From contig CADBNP010000092.1 in assembly GCA_902796095.1 (NCBI GenBank), forward strand, positions 1 through 6,857: a stretch of 6,857 nucleotides of DNA, read 5' to 3'. The stretch comes from an uncultured Aeromonadales bacterium. GTDB taxonomy: Bacteria; Pseudomonadota; Gammaproteobacteria; Enterobacterales; Succinivibrionaceae. The notes under the pieces are model-generated. The model was not told the origin of the DNA. It was given only the letters and a program-made list of their open reading frames with translations, and did no database searches. How positions within the stretch are numbered: the stretch's first letter is position 1; each line of letters starts with the position of its first letter. Positions 5,923 to 6,857 of the stretch are shown here, piece by piece. Position numbers and translations under genes: made by a program.

Positions 5923-6857
5923 GTGGCTAATTTTTTCAAACCTGTGAAAAGTCAGACTGATCGCTATTTTGATCTGGAAATAACAGATCTTGACGGAAAA
6001 TGCCGTGGTGTGGGGCATAACGCCGGCCGCACGTGGTTTGTCAGCGGCACCATGCCCGGAGACAGCATCCGGGCAGAAAAAAAAGAAATTTCCAAAGGGG
6101 TCGGCACAGCGTCTGTTCAGAAATTTCATGCACGTTCATCAGATCGAATTACGGAAAATTTATGTGAATTTTCCGACCGCTGCGGTGGCTGCTGCTGTCA
6201 GTTTATTCCTGTGGAAAAGCAGATAGATGCGAAGTGCCGGGGACTTCGGCAGGTGTTCAGAAAGAATGTCGGTATTGAACTTCAGGCTCCGGACAGAATA
6301 GTAACCGGAGCTGAGTTCGGATATCGAAGGGTCTGCAGATTATCAACCTACTATAACCGTTCAAATAGGATAATTGAAATCGGTTTCAGAATGGCGAATT
6401 CGAACAGGATTGTAGAAATCCCAGACTGCAGGGTTCTGTTGCCGGAACTGTCTGCCGTGATTGCACCCCTTAGAACTGTAGTCAATTGTCTTGAGAGCCG
6501 CGCTTTTATCGGACATATTGAACTGCTCAGGGCTGATAACGGGATCTTTGTACTGATAAGGCATACAGGAAAATTTCCGGATGCAGACAGAGAAATCCTT
6601 AAAAAATGGTCTGCAGAGGCAGGTGTTACTGTTTACGTTCAGAATGAATCAAATTCTCTGATCTGTGTTTCGGATAAGGAATTAAAACCATGCTATGAAG
6701 TAAGAGGTGTCCGTTATGATTTTTTGCCTGATGCCTTTATTCAGATCAACGGCGCTGTAAATAATGAAATGATCGATACAGTTCTGGAGTACATGGCACC
6801 GAAGAACAATGAATCTATTCTGGATCTTTTTTCCGGTATGGGAAATTTTACTCTGCA
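5923..6857 (+). CDS. rlmD: 23S rRNA (uracil-1939-C5)-methyltransferase RlmD, 3' end outside the window
   Basis: RlmD (formerly RumA) uses S-adenosylmethionine and an Fe4S4 cluster to make m5U1939 in 23S rRNA. Translation from GTG 5923 gives 311 complete codons; E. coli RlmD is 433 aa, so about 120 residues with the catalytic Cys region lie beyond the edge. The N-terminus ANFFKPVK parallels AQFYSAKR of E. coli. A TRAM-type domain comes first (about 10-70, with GRTWFVSGTMPGD). The cluster ligands are Cys81, Cys87 and Cys90 in the C-x5-C-x2-C motif plus Cys169 in IVEIPDCRVL. Then come GYRRVCRLS (133-141), GHIELLRA, the DAFIQIN motif (270-276) and the SAM-binding LDLFSGMGNFTL (300-311), where E. 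coli has Cys in place of Ser304. Two further cysteines, 91 and 92, directly follow the third ligand. No stop interrupts the frame. TrmA and RlmC are ruled out by the spacing of the N-terminal motifs and the TRAM domain. Confidence 0.94.
   Translation, partial: MANFFKPVKSQTDRYFDLEITDLDGKCRGVGHNAGRTWFVSGTMPGDSIRAEKKEISKGVGTASVQKFHARSSDRITENLCEFSDRCGGCCCQFIPVEKQIDAKCRGLRQVFRKNVGIELQAPDRIVTGAEFGYRRVCRLSTYYNRSNRIIEIGFRMANSNRIVEIPDCRVLLPELSAVIAPLRTVVNCLESRAFIGHIELLRADNGIFVLIRHTGKFPDADREILKKWSAEAGVTVYVQNESNSLICVSDKELKPCYEVRGVRYDFLPDAFIQINGAVNNEMIDTVLEYMAPKNNESILDLFSGMGNFTL

Noticed and set aside
5824..6226. Open frames 5824-6129 (minus) and 5990-6226 (plus, other frame) at the rlmD start
   Set aside because: The frame from GTG 5923 matches RlmD continuously, so these are shadows. 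No frameshift is needed.

Overview
The window carries a conserved housekeeping segment of a gammaproteobacterial chromosome, all on the + strand: lepA (3' part), lepB, rnc, era, recO, pdxJ and the first ~310 codons of rlmD. Every protein aligns by eye with its Escherichia coli counterpart over its length. The gene order lepA-lepB-rnc-era-recO-pdxJ is typical of Gammaproteobacteria. Moderate GC, divergence from the enteric sequences and the absence of acpS after pdxJ suggest a lineage outside Enterobacteriaceae. An anaerobic gut group such as Succinivibrionaceae is possible, but that is a guess from general impression, not a demonstrated placement.

Layout. 1-1029 is the C-terminal 342 codons of translation factor LepA (EF4). 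A 133-nt spacer with short stem-loops leads to lepB (signal peptidase I), which overlaps rnc (RNase III) by 4 nt; era (ribosome-assembly GTPase) follows after 13 nt. recO (recombination mediator) overlaps the end of era or starts just after it, depending on the start codon; a perfect 9-bp hairpin lies at this junction. A 449-nt stretch without a recognisable gene follows, which is unusual because recO and pdxJ are normally close together. pdxJ (pyridoxine 5'-phosphate synthase) comes next, then a strong intrinsic terminator, then rlmD (23S rRNA m5U1939 methyltransferase), which runs off the right edge.

Functionally, the genes cover translation quality control (lepA), protein export processing (lepB), rRNA processing, maturation and modification (rnc, era, rlmD), DNA repair (recO) and vitamin B6 synthesis (pdxJ). 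lepA through recO probably form one polycistronic unit. pdxJ may have its own leader or promoter within the 449-nt gap. rlmD lies beyond a terminator and is probably transcribed separately or by read-through.

I see no mobile element, CRISPR array, tRNA or rRNA gene, prophage or defence system. I do not find a convincing undescribed system. The points worth a second look are in the non-coding joints: the hairpin at the era/recO boundary, the long recO-pdxJ gap with a possible folded leader, and the missing acpS (and barA) between pdxJ and rlmD.
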